This document shows positions 36,281-46,256 of a stretch of 64,000 nt of DNA, in pieces (the stretch's first letter is position 1; each line of letters starts with the position of its first letter). The DNA is from Guptibacillus hwajinpoensis. Lineage in GTDB: Bacteria > Bacillota > Bacilli > Bacillales > Guptibacillaceae. Below the pieces are notes generated by a model that was not told where the DNA came from, made no database searches, and was given only the letters and a program-made list of their open reading frames with translations. A program made the position numbers and the translations under genes. The stretch spans positions 124,001 through 188,000 of the forward strand of contig NZ_JAIVAE010000002.1 of NCBI RefSeq assembly GCF_020171785.1, in the 5' to 3' direction.

Positions 36281-39200
36281 ATGAGACCAATTACCTTGTC
36301 CGTTTCAGGACTGCATAGTTTTCGTGAAAAACAAGAGATAGACTTTGAAACGCTTTGTCAGGGAGGGATTTTCGGGATTTTTGGCCCAACAGGTAGTGGG
36401 AAATCCTCTCTTCTTGATGCGATGACGCTTGCTCTTTACGGCAAAGTTGAACGGGCAACAAATAATACCCAGGGGATTATGAACCACGCTGAAGACACCT
36501 TATCTGTGTCATTTACGTTTGCACTAAGTGACTTACGCTATCGTGTAGAACGTACGTATAAAAGGTCAGGCGATGTATCCATTCGCTCTGCTAATTCTCG
36601 TTTGATCGAAATTGGTGAAGAGAATACGGTACTAGCAGATAAAGACCGCGATGTCTCTCAAAGAATCCAGGAAATTCTCGGTTTAACAATTGATGATTTC
36701 ACACGAGCTGTTGTTCTACCTCAAGGGAAATTTGCGGAGTTTTTATCACTTAAAGGAACAGAAAGAAGGCAGATGCTTCAGCGCCTTTTTCAACTTGAAA
36801 AATATGGTGATCAGTTCAACCGTCGATTAAAATCACGAGTGGATGAGAAAAAGCATCATTTAAATGAAGTATCCGCCGAGCAAACCGGCCTTGGCGATGC
36901 CTCAAAAGAATTTCTTAAAGAAGCGAAGAATGCTTTGGATACGGCTGATAAAGCAGCTCAAAAAGCGAAAGAAGATCTCATTTCAGCTGAAAAGCAAAAA
37001 GAAGACGTGATGGAAATTTGGAATCTTCAACAACAGCTTGGAGACCTCCAAGCTAAGAAAGACACGCTTTCAAAAGGTCAGGCTGAAATCGATGCAATTG
37101 AAGAAAAGATCGCCCAAGCAACGGCGGCTGCGCAAATAAAACCCTATTTAGATGCGGTTGAAGCGACTGAGAAAGAAGTACAGGATGCAAAGAGTCGTTA
37201 CGAAGAGACGAAACGTGTATTAGAAGAAATGAAGTCCTTCTTTCAAACAACGAAAAAAGCATACGAGGAAGAACGATCGAACAAAGAGAAGCAAGAGCCG
37301 CTCCTTATTAAACAACTAAATGATCTTGAGCGAGGTTTAGCTCTCGAAAAAGAAATCAATCAGATTACCAAACAGTTAAAAGATATGGAACAGCAGTCTA
37401 CCCAACATGACAAAGAAGCGAAAGCGGCTGAAGAGGAAACATCAAAAGCGCAACAAGATTTGAAGAAAGCCCGGACGCTTCAGTCTGAGTTAAATGAAGA
37501 ACTTACAAGCCTACAGGTTACCCCAGAAAAACGAAAGAAAGTGGGAAGAGCACAAAGTTTAAAGCAGCAGTTCGAGTCGCTCAGTAAACAGCTTGAATCG
37601 GCCCAAATTGAAGAAAAAAAGCAGGACAATGAACAAAAACGACTGCACCCTCTTTATGAGGAAAACATAAAAAATCTGAATGAAATGAGAGAGCGGTATA
37701 CACGCTATTACCAAGCTGTGCTTTCAACTTACCATGCTGTCTCTTCCCACAAATTAACGCTCGAACAGCACATCCAAACGATTCAAGAGGACGTTGAACA
37801 TAACGAGCGGAAACTAGATGAAAGTCGAACGCATGCCATTGCGATTCAGCTTGCAAAAAGGTTAGAAGAAGGCGAGGCATGCCCTGTATGTGGAGCAAAG
37901 GAACATGTTCACCTCGCAGATGGAGAAGATCATACAGCGGAGATCAAAGATCTCCTACAGAAAAAGGAACAAACCCGTGATACGTTAAAAGATAAGCTCC
38001 AATCAGCGAAGCAGCTTCAGTATCAGCTAGAACAAATGTCTGATGCGATGACAACGCAAGAAGAAGGAGTGTCTAACGTTCAGAAGGACCTGAACGAAGT
38101 GAAGCGTAACTTTTCAGTAGAAGAAATTCTGACTGAGATGAAGTCCCTTGCTCAAGATGTACGTGAATTAGAAGAGAAAGTGAAGCTTTTAGGGAAGAAC
38201 CTTCAAGAGAAGCAGTCAACAGTTTCTGAGTATGCTTATCAGCTGACGCAAGTTCAGAACGAGCTTAAATCCAAGACTGAGAAACGGATGGATCTAAGCA
38301 AAGAAACGGCATCGATTGAGGAAACCATTCAGAAAGAATTATCTCTTTCCGTTCACCAAGTTGAAGCGGAAGTGGTTCATATTGAAAAAATGGATCAACA
38401 AGCAGACGTTATTCGTGAAAGACTTTTGAAAAGCGGTCCTTATATCGAAGCAAAAGAACAACGTCTTCAAGACCTTCAGGAAAAGATGCAGCAGTATTCT
38501 GTCCGAAAGGTAGAGTTAACAAGTTCGATTCATCAACTAACTGAACAATTGAAAAAAGCAGACGCAGATTATGTGGCGATTGTCGGAAATACGTCTGCAC
38601 AAGAAGGTTTAGCACAAGTCAATAAGCAGCTAAATGAGATTCGTCAGGCTGAAAAAGATTCGCTCGAGAAACTGGAGCATGCACAAGAACGTCATCAGGA
38701 AGTGGAAAGGCGTGCCGCAGCTGATGAGAACTATAATAATGATGCGCAACTTCGTTTAAAGAAGGCTATCGAAACTTATGAAGCGGCTGAAGCATCTTCT
38801 ATATTCGAAAATCGAACCCAGATTCGAAATGCTGAAGTATCGCAGGAACAGAAACTTAATTGGGAAAAGCGTGTGGAAGCGTATTGGAATGAATGGAAGC
38901 AAACGGAGTACTCCATCGGTGAGCTTAACAAAAAGCTTGCGGGAAGAACGATCTCAGAAGATCATTACAAGGAAACGATCCAGCACGCAACAAAAGCAAA
39001 CGAAGTTCGAGAAGAAGCGCTCTCTCAATTTGCGGCAGCACGTCATCATCTCGATGATGTGACAAACCGACATGAGCGGTATATGGAACTCGAAACGATC
39101 CGAAAAACGGTAAGTGAAGAACTTGAAAAGCTTGGTAAGCTTCAAACAGTTTTCCGAGGAAATAGTTTTGTTGAGTTTATTGCATCTGAACAGCTCGAAC

Positions 39201-39631
39201 AAGTGAGTCTCGACGCCTCACAAAAACTTGGTGATTTAACCTCCCAAAGGTATGCGATTGAGGTTGATTCAGCTGGAGGTTTCTTAATTCGAGATGATGC
39301 GAACGGAGGAGTAAAGCGACCGGTTTCCACCTTATCTGGAGGCGAAACGTTCTTAACCTCTCTTGCGCTCGCACTTGCTCTTTCTGGACAAATTCAACTA
39401 AGGGGAGCACATCCACTGCAATTCTTCTTCCTGGACGAAGGGTTTGGCACATTGGACGAATCGCTGCTAGATACGGTGATCACGGCGCTTGAAAAGTTAC
39501 AAAACGAGAGTTTATCCGTCGGGGTCATCAGTCACGTACCAGAACTTAGGGCAAGGTTGCCGAGAAAAGTGATTGTCTCTCCCTCAGAACCATCTGGTCG
39601 AGGAAGTCGTGTCGAAATGGAATCGTTGTAA
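36281..39631 (+). CDS. sbcC: Exonuclease subunit SbcC
   Basis: 1116-aa Rad50-like SMC-family ATPase. Walker A GPTGSGKSSLLDA lies near residue 40. Two long coiled coils (residues about 170-520 and 560-930) flank the zinc hook CPVC (in EACPVCGAKEHV). The signature is TLSGGETFLTSLALALALS and Walker B FFLDEGFGTLD. It forms the ATP-driven partner of SbcD. Last gene of addBA-sbcDC. There is no terminator right after the stop; one lies about 190 nt later, beyond a tandem repeat. Confidence 0.96.
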   Translation: MRPITLSVSGLHSFREKQEIDFETLCQGGIFGIFGPTGSGKSSLLDAMTLALYGKVERATNNTQGIMNHAEDTLSVSFTFALSDLRYRVERTYKRSGDVSIRSANSRLIEIGEENTVLADKDRDVSQRIQEILGLTIDDFTRAVVLPQGKFAEFLSLKGTERRQMLQRLFQLEKYGDQFNRRLKSRVDEKKHHLNEVSAEQTGLGDASKEFLKEAKNALDTADKAAQKAKEDLISAEKQKEDVMEIWNLQQQLGDLQAKKDTLSKGQAEIDAIEEKIAQATAAAQIKPYLDAVEATEKEVQDAKSRYEETKRVLEEMKSFFQTTKKAYEEERSNKEKQEPLLIKQLNDLERGLALEKEINQITKQLKDMEQQSTQHDKEAKAAEEETSKAQQDLKKARTLQSELNEELTSLQVTPEKRKKVGRAQSLKQQFESLSKQLESAQIEEKKQDNEQKRLHPLYEENIKNLNEMRERYTRYYQAVLSTYHAVSSHKLTLEQHIQTIQEDVEHNERKLDESRTHAIAIQLAKRLEEGEACPVCGAKEHVHLADGEDHTAEIKDLLQKKEQTRDTLKDKLQSAKQLQYQLEQMSDAMTTQEEGVSNVQKDLNEVKRNFSVEEILTEMKSLAQDVRELEEKVKLLGKNLQEKQSTVSEYAYQLTQVQNELKSKTEKRMDLSKETASIEETIQKELSLSVHQVEAEVVHIEKMDQQADVIRERLLKSGPYIEAKEQRLQDLQEKMQQYSVRKVELTSSIHQLTEQLKKADADYVAIVGNTSAQEGLAQVNKQLNEIRQAEKDSLEKLEHAQERHQEVERRAAADENYNNDAQLRLKKAIETYEAAEASSIFENRTQIRNAEVSQEQKLNWEKRVEAYWNEWKQTEYSIGELNKKLAGRTISEDHYKETIQHATKANEVREEALSQFAAARHHLDDVTNRHERYMELETIRKTVSEELEKLGKLQTVFRGNSFVEFIASEQLEQVSLDASQKLGDLTSQRYAIEVDSAGGFLIRDDANGGVKRPVSTLSGGETFLTSLALALALSGQIQLRGAHPLQFFFLDEGFGTLDESLLDTVITALEKLQNESLSVGVISHVPELRARLPRKVIVSPSEPSGRGSRVEMESL

Positions 39632-39661
39632 GGGCAGGTATGGTTGCGAGAATAATTCTTG

Positions 39662-39781
39662 TTAGCCAATAAATTGGTGCTTTGGCTAATATATTTCGAA
39701 TTTGGCCAATAAAAAGGAAAAATGGCCAATATATCAAGATTTTAGCCAATAAAGTGCCATCTTGGCCACAAGCTGTACTAG
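39662..39781. repeat. Six-unit tandem repeat, 20-bp period
   Basis: Six consecutive 20-bp units begin at 39662, 39682, 39702, 39722, 39742 and 39762. Each starts TTRGCYAATA or a one-base variant; the last diverges. Odd units read AATAAA, even units AATATAT. The rest of each unit is variable. It lies in the sbcC 3' region before the terminator. Confidence 0.85.
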
Positions 39782-39821
39782 TATATAGCAGAGGTATGCA
39801 TGTCTAGGTGCGTCTTAACAG

Positions 39822-39861
39822 AGAGAAAACATGTCCATTCAACATGTTTTCTCTTTTTTTC
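39822..39861 (+). terminator. Terminator of the addBA-sbcDC operon
   Basis: AGAGAAAACATGT-CCATTCA-ACATGTTTTCTCT hairpin with an eight-base T-run; no other terminator intervenes after sbcC. Confidence 0.8.
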
Positions 39862-39941
39862 TTGAAAGATACTGTCAAAATACGAGAGTTTATGTAAAAA
39901 TATGAATAGTAGTTGAGGTAACTTACATAGGAGGAACATGG

Positions 39942-40592
39942 ATGTCGCATTCTATGAGACTAGTTTTAGGAAGTTTTAAACCTTATTCACACTTTCGACC
40001 ACTTCATTCAGCCTATCGGTTGAAAGGATCGTGGTGGCGCTTAATTTTACTCACTATTTTTTCTTTTCTAATTGTTGGCATTACATCATTTATGAACATT
40101 AAATATGCTGGAGAAATGCCAGAATATACAGGTATTGCCCCTGACGAGCGCATGCTTTTTGTCCTCAGTGAAGTCATCACAGATGGTTTACTTGGTGTTC
40201 TGACATTAATCGTTATTGTGGTAGGAGGTGCGCTACTATACTGGCCGTTTTTCCAACAAGTTGGCTTCAAAAGACTTGCTTACATACATAGCTATGTTGT
40301 CTTTATTCTTTTAATCGGTATGCTTCTACAGCTACCCTTTATCCCATTTCTTCATGAACCGTCGCTCATTTCCCCGTATAGTCTAGGTGTTTACGTTGAT
40401 TTGTTAACAAACATTCCATTCTGGCTGTATTTTAGCTATAGTTTGTCGCTATTTCTTGCATGGGGCACGTTTGTTCAGTATGCGGCAATTAGGCAGAGTA
40501 CTACGGTCTCAAGAGGCTACGCTCTTTTCTGGATTATCATCTTAAACGTATTTATAGTTGCGATTACGGCTTATATGAGAACGGCATTTTAA
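39942..40592 (+). CDS. Yip1-family membrane protein (YknW-like)
   Basis: A 216-aa membrane protein with about five membrane segments (first near LILLTIFSFLIVGITSFM, later VIVVGGALLYWPFF, SLFLAWGTFVQYAA, WIIILNVFIVAITAY). The pattern fits the Yip1 family. GGAGGAAC is upstream of the ATG at 39942. Its stop overlaps the first base of the next ORF. Pairing with an adaptor protein resembles the YknW-YknX pair of the B. subtilis YknWXYZ exporter that protects against the SdpC toxin. The ATPase and permease are not next door. Confidence 0.75.
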   Translation: MSHSMRLVLGSFKPYSHFRPLHSAYRLKGSWWRLILLTIFSFLIVGITSFMNIKYAGEMPEYTGIAPDERMLFVLSEVITDGLLGVLTLIVIVVGGALLYWPFFQQVGFKRLAYIHSYVVFILLIGMLLQLPFIPFLHEPSLISPYSLGVYVDLLTNIPFWLYFSYSLSLFLAWGTFVQYAAIRQSTTVSRGYALFWIIILNVFIVAITAYMRTAF

Positions 40593-40615
40593 TGAAAAAG
40601 TTGGAGGGTCAATCT

Positions 40616-41791
40616 GTGAAACGTAAGTCACTGTGGATTAGTATTAGCGTTACGCTTGTTATCCTTCTTTTTATTACTGCGAACACGCTGATTATACAGA
40701 GTGTGATTGCAGGAGAGAAGAAGCTTGAGACTGTTACGGTAAAAGGGAAGACGTATCAGGAACTTTCAACTTTCGAAGGGATCCTTATTCCGGAATTAGA
40801 GGAATCCTATTATTATCAATCATCTCGAGGGGATATCTCGAATGTGCTCGTAAAAGAAGGAGACGATGTTTCAATAGGTACGTCCCTGTTTGAATATGAT
40901 AATGGGGAGGCCGTTAATGTATCAGATTTACAAGCCCAATTGAACAAGGCAGAAACAGCTGTCTCTGTCCTTGATGATCAGCTAAACGACCTTGCTTTTC
41001 AGTCATCTAGAATTGAATCAAACGAAGATCTAGAAGATGAGCAAAAGCTTCAATTACAGTTAGACGTCGAAGAACAAATAAGAGATACAGAGTATAAGAA
41101 AAGACTTGCAGAGCTTGATGTGAAAGAGTTGGAGCGCCAGATTGCTGAGGTAGATACTGAACAAGTAGAATTATCCGTTGATTCAACCCTTGATGGAACC
41201 GTGGAGCAAGTAAACCGAACGCCAGAAGACGGGGAGAGCGTCGTAACACTATTGTCAAACAAGCTGACGGTTCAAGGTTCGGTTAATGAATTGAACTATC
41301 CGACGCTAGCTGTGGATCAAGAAGTGGTTATTCGTTCAGGGGCTTATCCAGGACAACCAGCAAGGGGCCGGCTGACAATACTAGAAGATCGACCTTATGA
41401 AGTGGATGAAGAGACGGGTCTCAGTATGTATCATTTTAACGTTATATTAAGTGAAGAAAGTGATATGAACGCAGGTACGCACGTGGTCATTGACATCCCT
41501 CTTCATCAAAATACCAATGCTCCTTCTGTACCAGAAGAAAGTATTATTGAAAAAGATGATAAGAGTTATGTTGTTGTTTATGAGAAAGATGAGCTTCATT
41601 TAAGAAAAGTAGAGCAAGGTCGAATTGAAGGTGGCAAGGTTGAAATTCTTTCAGGTCTACAATTAAAAGAGAAAGTGTTAACAGAGCCTAGAGAAGCCTT
41701 TACGGAATTGCTTTCAGAGAAGGAAGAGAAAGAGCAGCAAGAGCAAGATCAAGAAGAAAAACCGGACATCGACACTGAAAGCAAAGGGTGA
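40616..41791 (+). CDS. Efflux adaptor subunit (HlyD/YknX-like)
   Basis: A 391-aa membrane-fusion adaptor. The N-terminal anchor (ISVTLVILLFITANTLII) is followed by a lipoyl half-domain (SRGDISNVLVKEGDDVSIG), a long helical hairpin around NKAETAVSVLDDQLNDL, the return strand DSTLDGTVEQVN and a beta-barrel. The C-terminal tail is E/Q/K-rich. GTG 40616 is taken as start because GGAGGG lies 6 nt upstream; the ATG at 40592 is the alternative. It would couple to an ABC exporter to move a substrate outward; the substrate is unknown. Confidence 0.82.
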   Translation: MKRKSLWISISVTLVILLFITANTLIIQSVIAGEKKLETVTVKGKTYQELSTFEGILIPELEESYYYQSSRGDISNVLVKEGDDVSIGTSLFEYDNGEAVNVSDLQAQLNKAETAVSVLDDQLNDLAFQSSRIESNEDLEDEQKLQLQLDVEEQIRDTEYKKRLAELDVKELERQIAEVDTEQVELSVDSTLDGTVEQVNRTPEDGESVVTLLSNKLTVQGSVNELNYPTLAVDQEVVIRSGAYPGQPARGRLTILEDRPYEVDEETGLSMYHFNVILSEESDMNAGTHVVIDIPLHQNTNAPSVPEESIIEKDDKSYVVVYEKDELHLRKVEQGRIEGGKVEILSGLQLKEKVLTEPREAFTELLSEKEEKEQQEQDQEEKPDIDTESKG

Positions 41792-41796
41792 GCGGA

Positions 41797-41822
41797 AGAC
41801 CTGTAGAGATACAGGTTTTTTC
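41797..41822 (+). terminator. Terminator after the adaptor gene
   Basis: ACCTGT-AGAGAT-ACAGGT stem followed by TTTTTTC. Confidence 0.65.
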
Positions 41823-41947
41823 TATACTCTCATCTATTTTACAGAATTTATTGAAATATTCATGAAAGCAATGTGGCGTTCATGTCATAATAGATTTGTG
41901 TTTGTTAAATCGATTATTTAAACGTTAAAAAAAGGGAGAAGTTTATT

Positions 41948-42823
41948 ATGAAATTTGTGTCTTTTAAGGACAAAGAAGCAGCTGGGTTTGGGATTTTAGA
42001 TGAGAAGAATGAGCAAATAGTTAATTTGAAAACTTACTATCACGATCAAGGAATCGATATACCTGATTTGCGTGCGTTTATCCAACATGAGGAATTGCAT
42101 TTAGATGATTTTCACGAATTTTCAGCTCAGTATAACGTTTCAGTCGAAGATGTGGAGATCATAGCTCCTATCATGAAACCTGCCAAAAATATCGTTTGTG
42201 TCGGAAAAAATTATCGCGACCATGCTATTGAAATGGGGAGTGAGAAAGACATTCCAAAGCATCCAATGATTTTTACGAAAGCGCCGACAACCGTGAGCAG
42301 CCCAGACCAAGTATTAACATTTGAACGTGAGCTAGCTGAAGCGCTTGACTATGAGGGAGAACTTGCGATTGTGATCGGTAAGGAAGGAAAAGGTATTAAC
42401 ATGAATGAAGCCATGGAATACGTTTTCGGCTATACGATTATCAATGACCTTACAGCGAGGGATCTTCAAAAAAAGCATGGTCAGTTTTTTGTAGGGAAAA
42501 GTCTTGATCAGTCCTGTCCAATGGGTCCTGCTATTCTACATAAATCTTCCTTAGTCGATCCTCATCAATTAACGATTGTTACGAAAGTAAATGGAGATGT
42601 GAGACAAAATGGCAACACGTCTGATTTCATTTTCACTATTCCTGAGCTGATCCACGTTCTCTCAAAGGGCATGACGTTAGAGCCTGGTGATATCATCGCA
42701 ACCGGGACACCGGCTGGGGTAGGCAAGGGATTCAATCCGCCTAAGTATTTGGTAGATGGAGACGTCATCGAAATTGACATAGAAGGAATCGGCACTTTAC
42801 GTAATGAAATAAGTATAAGATAA
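41948..42823 (+). CDS. yisK: Fumarylacetoacetate hydrolase family protein (YisK-like)
   Basis: A 291-aa FAH-fold enzyme. The metal and catalytic region shows VGKNYRDHAIEMG, HPMIFTKAPTTVSSP, LDYEGELAIVIGKEGK and GYTIINDLTARDLQ. The family hydrolyses or decarboxylates beta-diketo acids or oxaloacetate; B. subtilis YisK is an oxaloacetate decarboxylase in recent work. AAGGGAGAAG precedes the ATG. It lies upstream of a semialdehyde dehydrogenase, suggesting joint carbon catabolism. Confidence 0.85.
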   Translation: MKFVSFKDKEAAGFGILDEKNEQIVNLKTYYHDQGIDIPDLRAFIQHEELHLDDFHEFSAQYNVSVEDVEIIAPIMKPAKNIVCVGKNYRDHAIEMGSEKDIPKHPMIFTKAPTTVSSPDQVLTFERELAEALDYEGELAIVIGKEGKGINMNEAMEYVFGYTIINDLTARDLQKKHGQFFVGKSLDQSCPMGPAILHKSSLVDPHQLTIVTKVNGDVRQNGNTSDFIFTIPELIHVLSKGMTLEPGDIIATGTPAGVGKGFNPPKYLVDGDVIEIDIEGIGTLRNEISIR

Positions 42824-42892
42824 CGTTCTCGTGTTTAATTTATTCTCAAAAAAGGAATTGTTATCCAGAGAACCGACTAGGAGGGCTAGCAA

Positions 42893-44317
42893 ATGGAAAA
42901 ATTTCATTACATTAATGGTGAGTGGACAGGTCAGGATCTAGAAAAGCTTGAAGTGAACAACCCGGCAACTGGAGAACTCGTTGGTACTGTTCCGGTAGGT
43001 GGTAAATCGGAAACGAAGAAGGCAATTGACGCTGCACACCAGGCATTTCCAGCATGGTCAAGCCTCACTGCCTATGAGCGGTCATCATACTTAAAGAAAC
43101 TGCATGGCCTTATGATGGAGCATGAAGATGAACTAGCTGAGTTGATGACGCTTGAGATGGGGAAGCCGCTTCATGAATCAAAAGGGGAAGTAGCGTATTC
43201 CGCTTCTTTCGTTGAATGGTTTGCTGAAGAAGGAAAGCGAGTATATGGACGGACAATTCCTCCACATAAAGAAGGGCGCATGATGGAAGTCCGCAAACAG
43301 CCGGTAGGTGTTGTTGGGGCGATAACCCCATGGAACTTTCCGGCAGCAATGATTGCGCGTAAACTTGCGCCAGCTTTAGCTGCAGGGTGTACGTTTGTCG
43401 TTAAGCCGCCTTCTGCAACGCCACTAACGGCCGTAAGACTTGTAGAGCTTTGTGAAGAAGCAGGAATACCAAAAGGGGTCGTTAACCTCGTTACGGGAAA
43501 ATCTTCTGAAGTCGCAGGCGAGCTCATGAGTAACCCCCACGTTCGTAAAATGACGTTTACAGGATCAACAGAGGTCGGTAAGAAATTGATGGAACAGGCT
43601 GCAGAAACCGTGAAAAATATTTCACTTGAACTCGGTGGACATGCCCCAATTATTGTACTAGATGATGCGGATATTGATAAAGCGGTAGATGGCGTGATAG
43701 CGTCGAAATTTCGGAATGGCGGTCAAACGTGCATATGCGGTAATCGCGTTTACGTACAAGAAAGAATTTACGATGAGTTTATTTCAAAGTTCGCTGATAA
43801 AACGAAAGATCTTAAGGTAGGAAACGGATTGGAGAAAGGGACAGACATTGGCCCAATGATTGATAAAGATGGTTACGAAAAAGTGGAAAAGCACGTCCAA
43901 AATGCGCTTAGTCAAGGCGCTGAATGCGTCGTTGGTGGAGAAGGATATGAAGAGAATGGATCCTATTTCTACCGTCCAACAATATTGAAAGATGTAACGC
44001 CTGGCATGCTCATTATGAATGAAGAAACGTTTGGACCGGTTGCACCGATTCAAAAGGTGGAAACGGATGATGAAGCGATTAAATATGCGAACCAAACACC
44101 ATTTGGTTTAGCGGCATACGTCTTTAGTGAAAGCGTTCGAAGAGGAAATTATGTGGTTAATGCGCTTGATTATGGAATTGTTGGCTGGAATGACGGCGTG
44201 CCGTCAGCTGCGCAGGCTCCGTTTGGTGGCATGAAGCAAAGTGGCATTGGTCGTGAAGGCGGTCATGAAGGGATAGAGGCGTATCTTGAAACAAAATACG
44301 TTTCAATCGGGTTATAG
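42893..44317 (+). CDS. gabD: NAD(P)-dependent succinate-semialdehyde dehydrogenase
   Basis: A 474-aa aldehyde dehydrogenase. The conserved Asn is in TPWNFPAAM, the catalytic Glu in SLELGGHAP, and the catalytic Cys in GGQTCICGNRVY. The NAD site segment is FTGSTEVGKKLM. The C-terminal motif MKQSGIGREGGHEGIEAYLE is typical of GabD. It would oxidise succinate semialdehyde from GABA to succinate. AGGAGGG precedes the ATG. It follows YisK without a terminator and is convergent with rocD, both ending at one hairpin. Confidence 0.88.
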   Translation: MEKFHYINGEWTGQDLEKLEVNNPATGELVGTVPVGGKSETKKAIDAAHQAFPAWSSLTAYERSSYLKKLHGLMMEHEDELAELMTLEMGKPLHESKGEVAYSASFVEWFAEEGKRVYGRTIPPHKEGRMMEVRKQPVGVVGAITPWNFPAAMIARKLAPALAAGCTFVVKPPSATPLTAVRLVELCEEAGIPKGVVNLVTGKSSEVAGELMSNPHVRKMTFTGSTEVGKKLMEQAAETVKNISLELGGHAPIIVLDDADIDKAVDGVIASKFRNGGQTCICGNRVYVQERIYDEFISKFADKTKDLKVGNGLEKGTDIGPMIDKDGYEKVEKHVQNALSQGAECVVGGEGYEENGSYFYRPTILKDVTPGMLIMNEETFGPVAPIQKVETDDEAIKYANQTPFGLAAYVFSESVRRGNYVVNALDYGIVGWNDGVPSAAQAPFGGMKQSGIGREGGHEGIEAYLETKYVSIGL

Positions 44318-44323
44318 AATAGT

Positions 44324-44356
44324 AGAAAGCCTCGCTAAATTTAGCGAGGCTTTCTT
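44324..44356. terminator. Bidirectional terminator between gabD and rocD
   Basis: Near-perfect palindrome AGAAAGCCTCGCTAAAT/ATTTAGCGAGGCTTTCT. Confidence 0.85.
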
Positions 44357-44361
44357 TATTG

Positions 44362-45558
44362 CTATTGTACAGATAATACTTCAGTAATTTGTTCGATTGC
44401 CCAGTTTAAGTCATCTTCACTAATGATTAGCGGAGGAGCAAATCGAATGACCGTTTCGTGCGTTTCTTTGCAGAGTAAGCCTTTTTCTTTTAGCTTCTCG
44501 CAATATGGACGAGCTGCTTCATGAAGTTCAACACCTATGAAAAGACCCCGGCCGCGCACTTCTTTAATGACAGGATTGTTGATGGCTTTCAATTTATTTT
44601 GAAAGTAGTTTCCTAGTTCAAGAGAGCGATCGGCAAGCTTTTCATCTTCGAGAACTTCTAATGACGCAACCGATACGGCACATGCCAGTGGATTTCCTCC
44701 AAATGTTGAACCGTGTGAGCCAGGAGTAAATACGCCGAGTACTTCTTCGTTGGCTGCTACACACGAGATTGGAAATACACCGCCACCAAGTGCCTTACCG
44801 AGAATGTACATATCAGGTTCAACGTTATCCCAATCACATGCAAAACGCTTACCAGATCGACACAGTCCGGCTTGAATTTCGTCCGCAACGAATAGAACGC
44901 GCTGCTCTTTACAATAGTCATAAGCTTCTTTAAGGAAACCTTCAGGAGGAATGTTAATACCAGCTTCACCCTGAATCGGTTCAAATAAGAAGCCAGCTGT
45001 ATTTGGGGTGATTGCTTTTTTTAACGCCTCAAGATCACCATATGGAATCAATTTAATTCCTGGAAGCATCGGACCAAATCCACGCTGATACTCCTCTTCA
45101 GAAGAAAGAGAGACAGCCGTCATTGTACGACCGTGGAAGTTTCCTTCACAAGCAATGATTTCTGCTTTATCTTTCTCTACGCCCTTCACTTCATAAGCCC
45201 AACGGCGCATAGCTTTTACGGCCGTCTCAACTGCCTCTGCACCCGTATTCATTGGAAGGATCATCTCTTTGTTCGTAAATTCAGAAACTTTTTGGTAAAA
45301 AGGAGCCAGTTGATCGTTATGGAAAGCACGAGAAGTTAATGTTACGCGATCAGCCTGATCTTTCAAGGCCTGAATAATCTTTGGATGTCTGTGTCCCTGG
45401 TTAACTGCTGAATAAGCACTAAGCATATCCATATAACGATTACCTTCAGGATCTTTAACCCAAACACCCTCTGCTTCTGCAATAACAATTGGCAGTGGAT
45501 GATAATTGTGTGCACCGTATTGCTCTGTCATTTGGATAATGTCTTTTGTTTGTACCAT
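44362..45558 (-). CDS. rocD: Ornithine aminotransferase
   Basis: PLP-dependent class III aminotransferase, 398 aa, ornithine plus 2-oxoglutarate to glutamate semialdehyde. [48 protein letters not shown] and the PLP lysine in [11 protein letters not shown] are all characteristic of RocD. The start at 45558 follows AAAGG with 5-nt spacing; an upstream in-frame ATG at 45576 or 45633 is less likely. It is monocistronic, convergent with gabD. Arginine or nitrogen regulation is expected from family knowledge; no site was identified. Confidence 0.93.
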   Translation of the reverse strand: MVQTKDIIQMTEQYGAHNYHPLPIVIAEAEGVWVKDPEGNRYMDMLSAYSAVNQGHRHPKIIQALKDQADRVTLTSRAFHNDQLAPFYQKVSEFTNKEMILPMNTGAEAVETAVKAMRRWAYEVKGVEKDKAEIIACEGNFHGRTMTAVSLSSEEEYQRGFGPMLPGIKLIPYGDLEALKKAITPNTAGFLFEPIQGEAGINIPPEGFLKEAYDYCKEQRVLFVADEIQAGLCRSGKRFACDWDNVEPDMYILGKALGGGVFPISCVAANEEVLGVFTPGSHGSTFGGNPLACAVSVASLEVLEDEKLADRSLELGNYFQNKLKAINNPVIKEVRGRGLFIGVELHEAARPYCEKLKEKGLLCKETHETVIRFAPPLIISEDDLNWAIEQITEVLSVQ

Positions 45559-45727
45559 ATTACCTTTCACTCCCATTCGTTTAATTCTTGCTTCCTTTCT
45601 AGTATAACAATGAAATCGCTTCCTTCCTATCATTTGAGGGAAATTAGGAAGGATGTTCCATTACCTGCTCAGAACAGTTTTTCGTGATATGATGAGTAAG
45701 ATACTGTGGTAAAAGGAGAGATCATGA

Positions 45728-46078
45728 ATGCTACATGCCCATTATACGGCCTGGGGGTTAACACTTATTCTTTTTCTTGTAAGCTACTTTTTGATGAGAG
45801 CTGGAAAAGGAAAATCGCAAAATAAAATTCATCTGGTTCTTCGGATATTTTATATTCTTACAGTTATTACGGGGATGTTCCTTGTTGTAGGGTATCAATT
45901 TTGGGGTCCTTCCATTGTAAAAGGTGTGGTTGCGCTTTGGCTCATTTTTTCAATGGAAATGATTCTGGTAAGAGGAAAAAAAGAAAAAATCATTTGGCCA
46001 TTTTGGCTACAATTTATGTTCGCTTTTCTCCTCGTTGTATTTTATGGGTATTCTGTACTGCATCTTTATCAGCTATAA
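45728..46078 (+). CDS. yisL: YisL family membrane protein (DUF1516)
   Basis: A 116-aa protein with four membrane segments: HAHYTAWGLTLILFLVSY, FYILTVITGMFLVVGYQF, GVVALWLIFSMEMILV and WLQFMFAFLLVVFYGYSV. It matches B. subtilis YisL (DUF1516) in length and pattern; function unknown. AAGGAGAG precedes the ATG. In B. subtilis it sits beside yisK; here rocD and gabD lie between. Confidence 0.85.
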   Translation: MLHAHYTAWGLTLILFLVSYFLMRAGKGKSQNKIHLVLRIFYILTVITGMFLVVGYQFWGPSIVKGVVALWLIFSMEMILVRGKKEKIIWPFWLQFMFAFLLVVFYGYSVLHLYQL

Positions 46079-46084
46079 GTCCCG

Positions 46085-46112
46085 AAACCACCTCATTAGA
46101 GGTGGTTTTTTT
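46085..46112 (+). terminator. Terminator after yisL
   Basis: AACCACCTC-ATTA-GAGGTGGTT hairpin and T-run. Confidence 0.85.
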
Positions 46113-46256
46113 CTATTAAACGTTTCATTTATTTGTGCCGATATAGGAAGTAGGGTAGATTGGCATATTTCTGGAATAGATGTATTCGTACATTCGAGTT
46201 TTTGATATTATAGACATAATAAAAACTTTCGAATTAAAGGCATTGAAGGATGAGGT

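Noticed and set aside
39662-39781. CRISPR or iteron origin at the 20-bp repeats
   Set aside because: Period is too short for repeat plus spacer, and no replication initiator or DnaA boxes are nearby.
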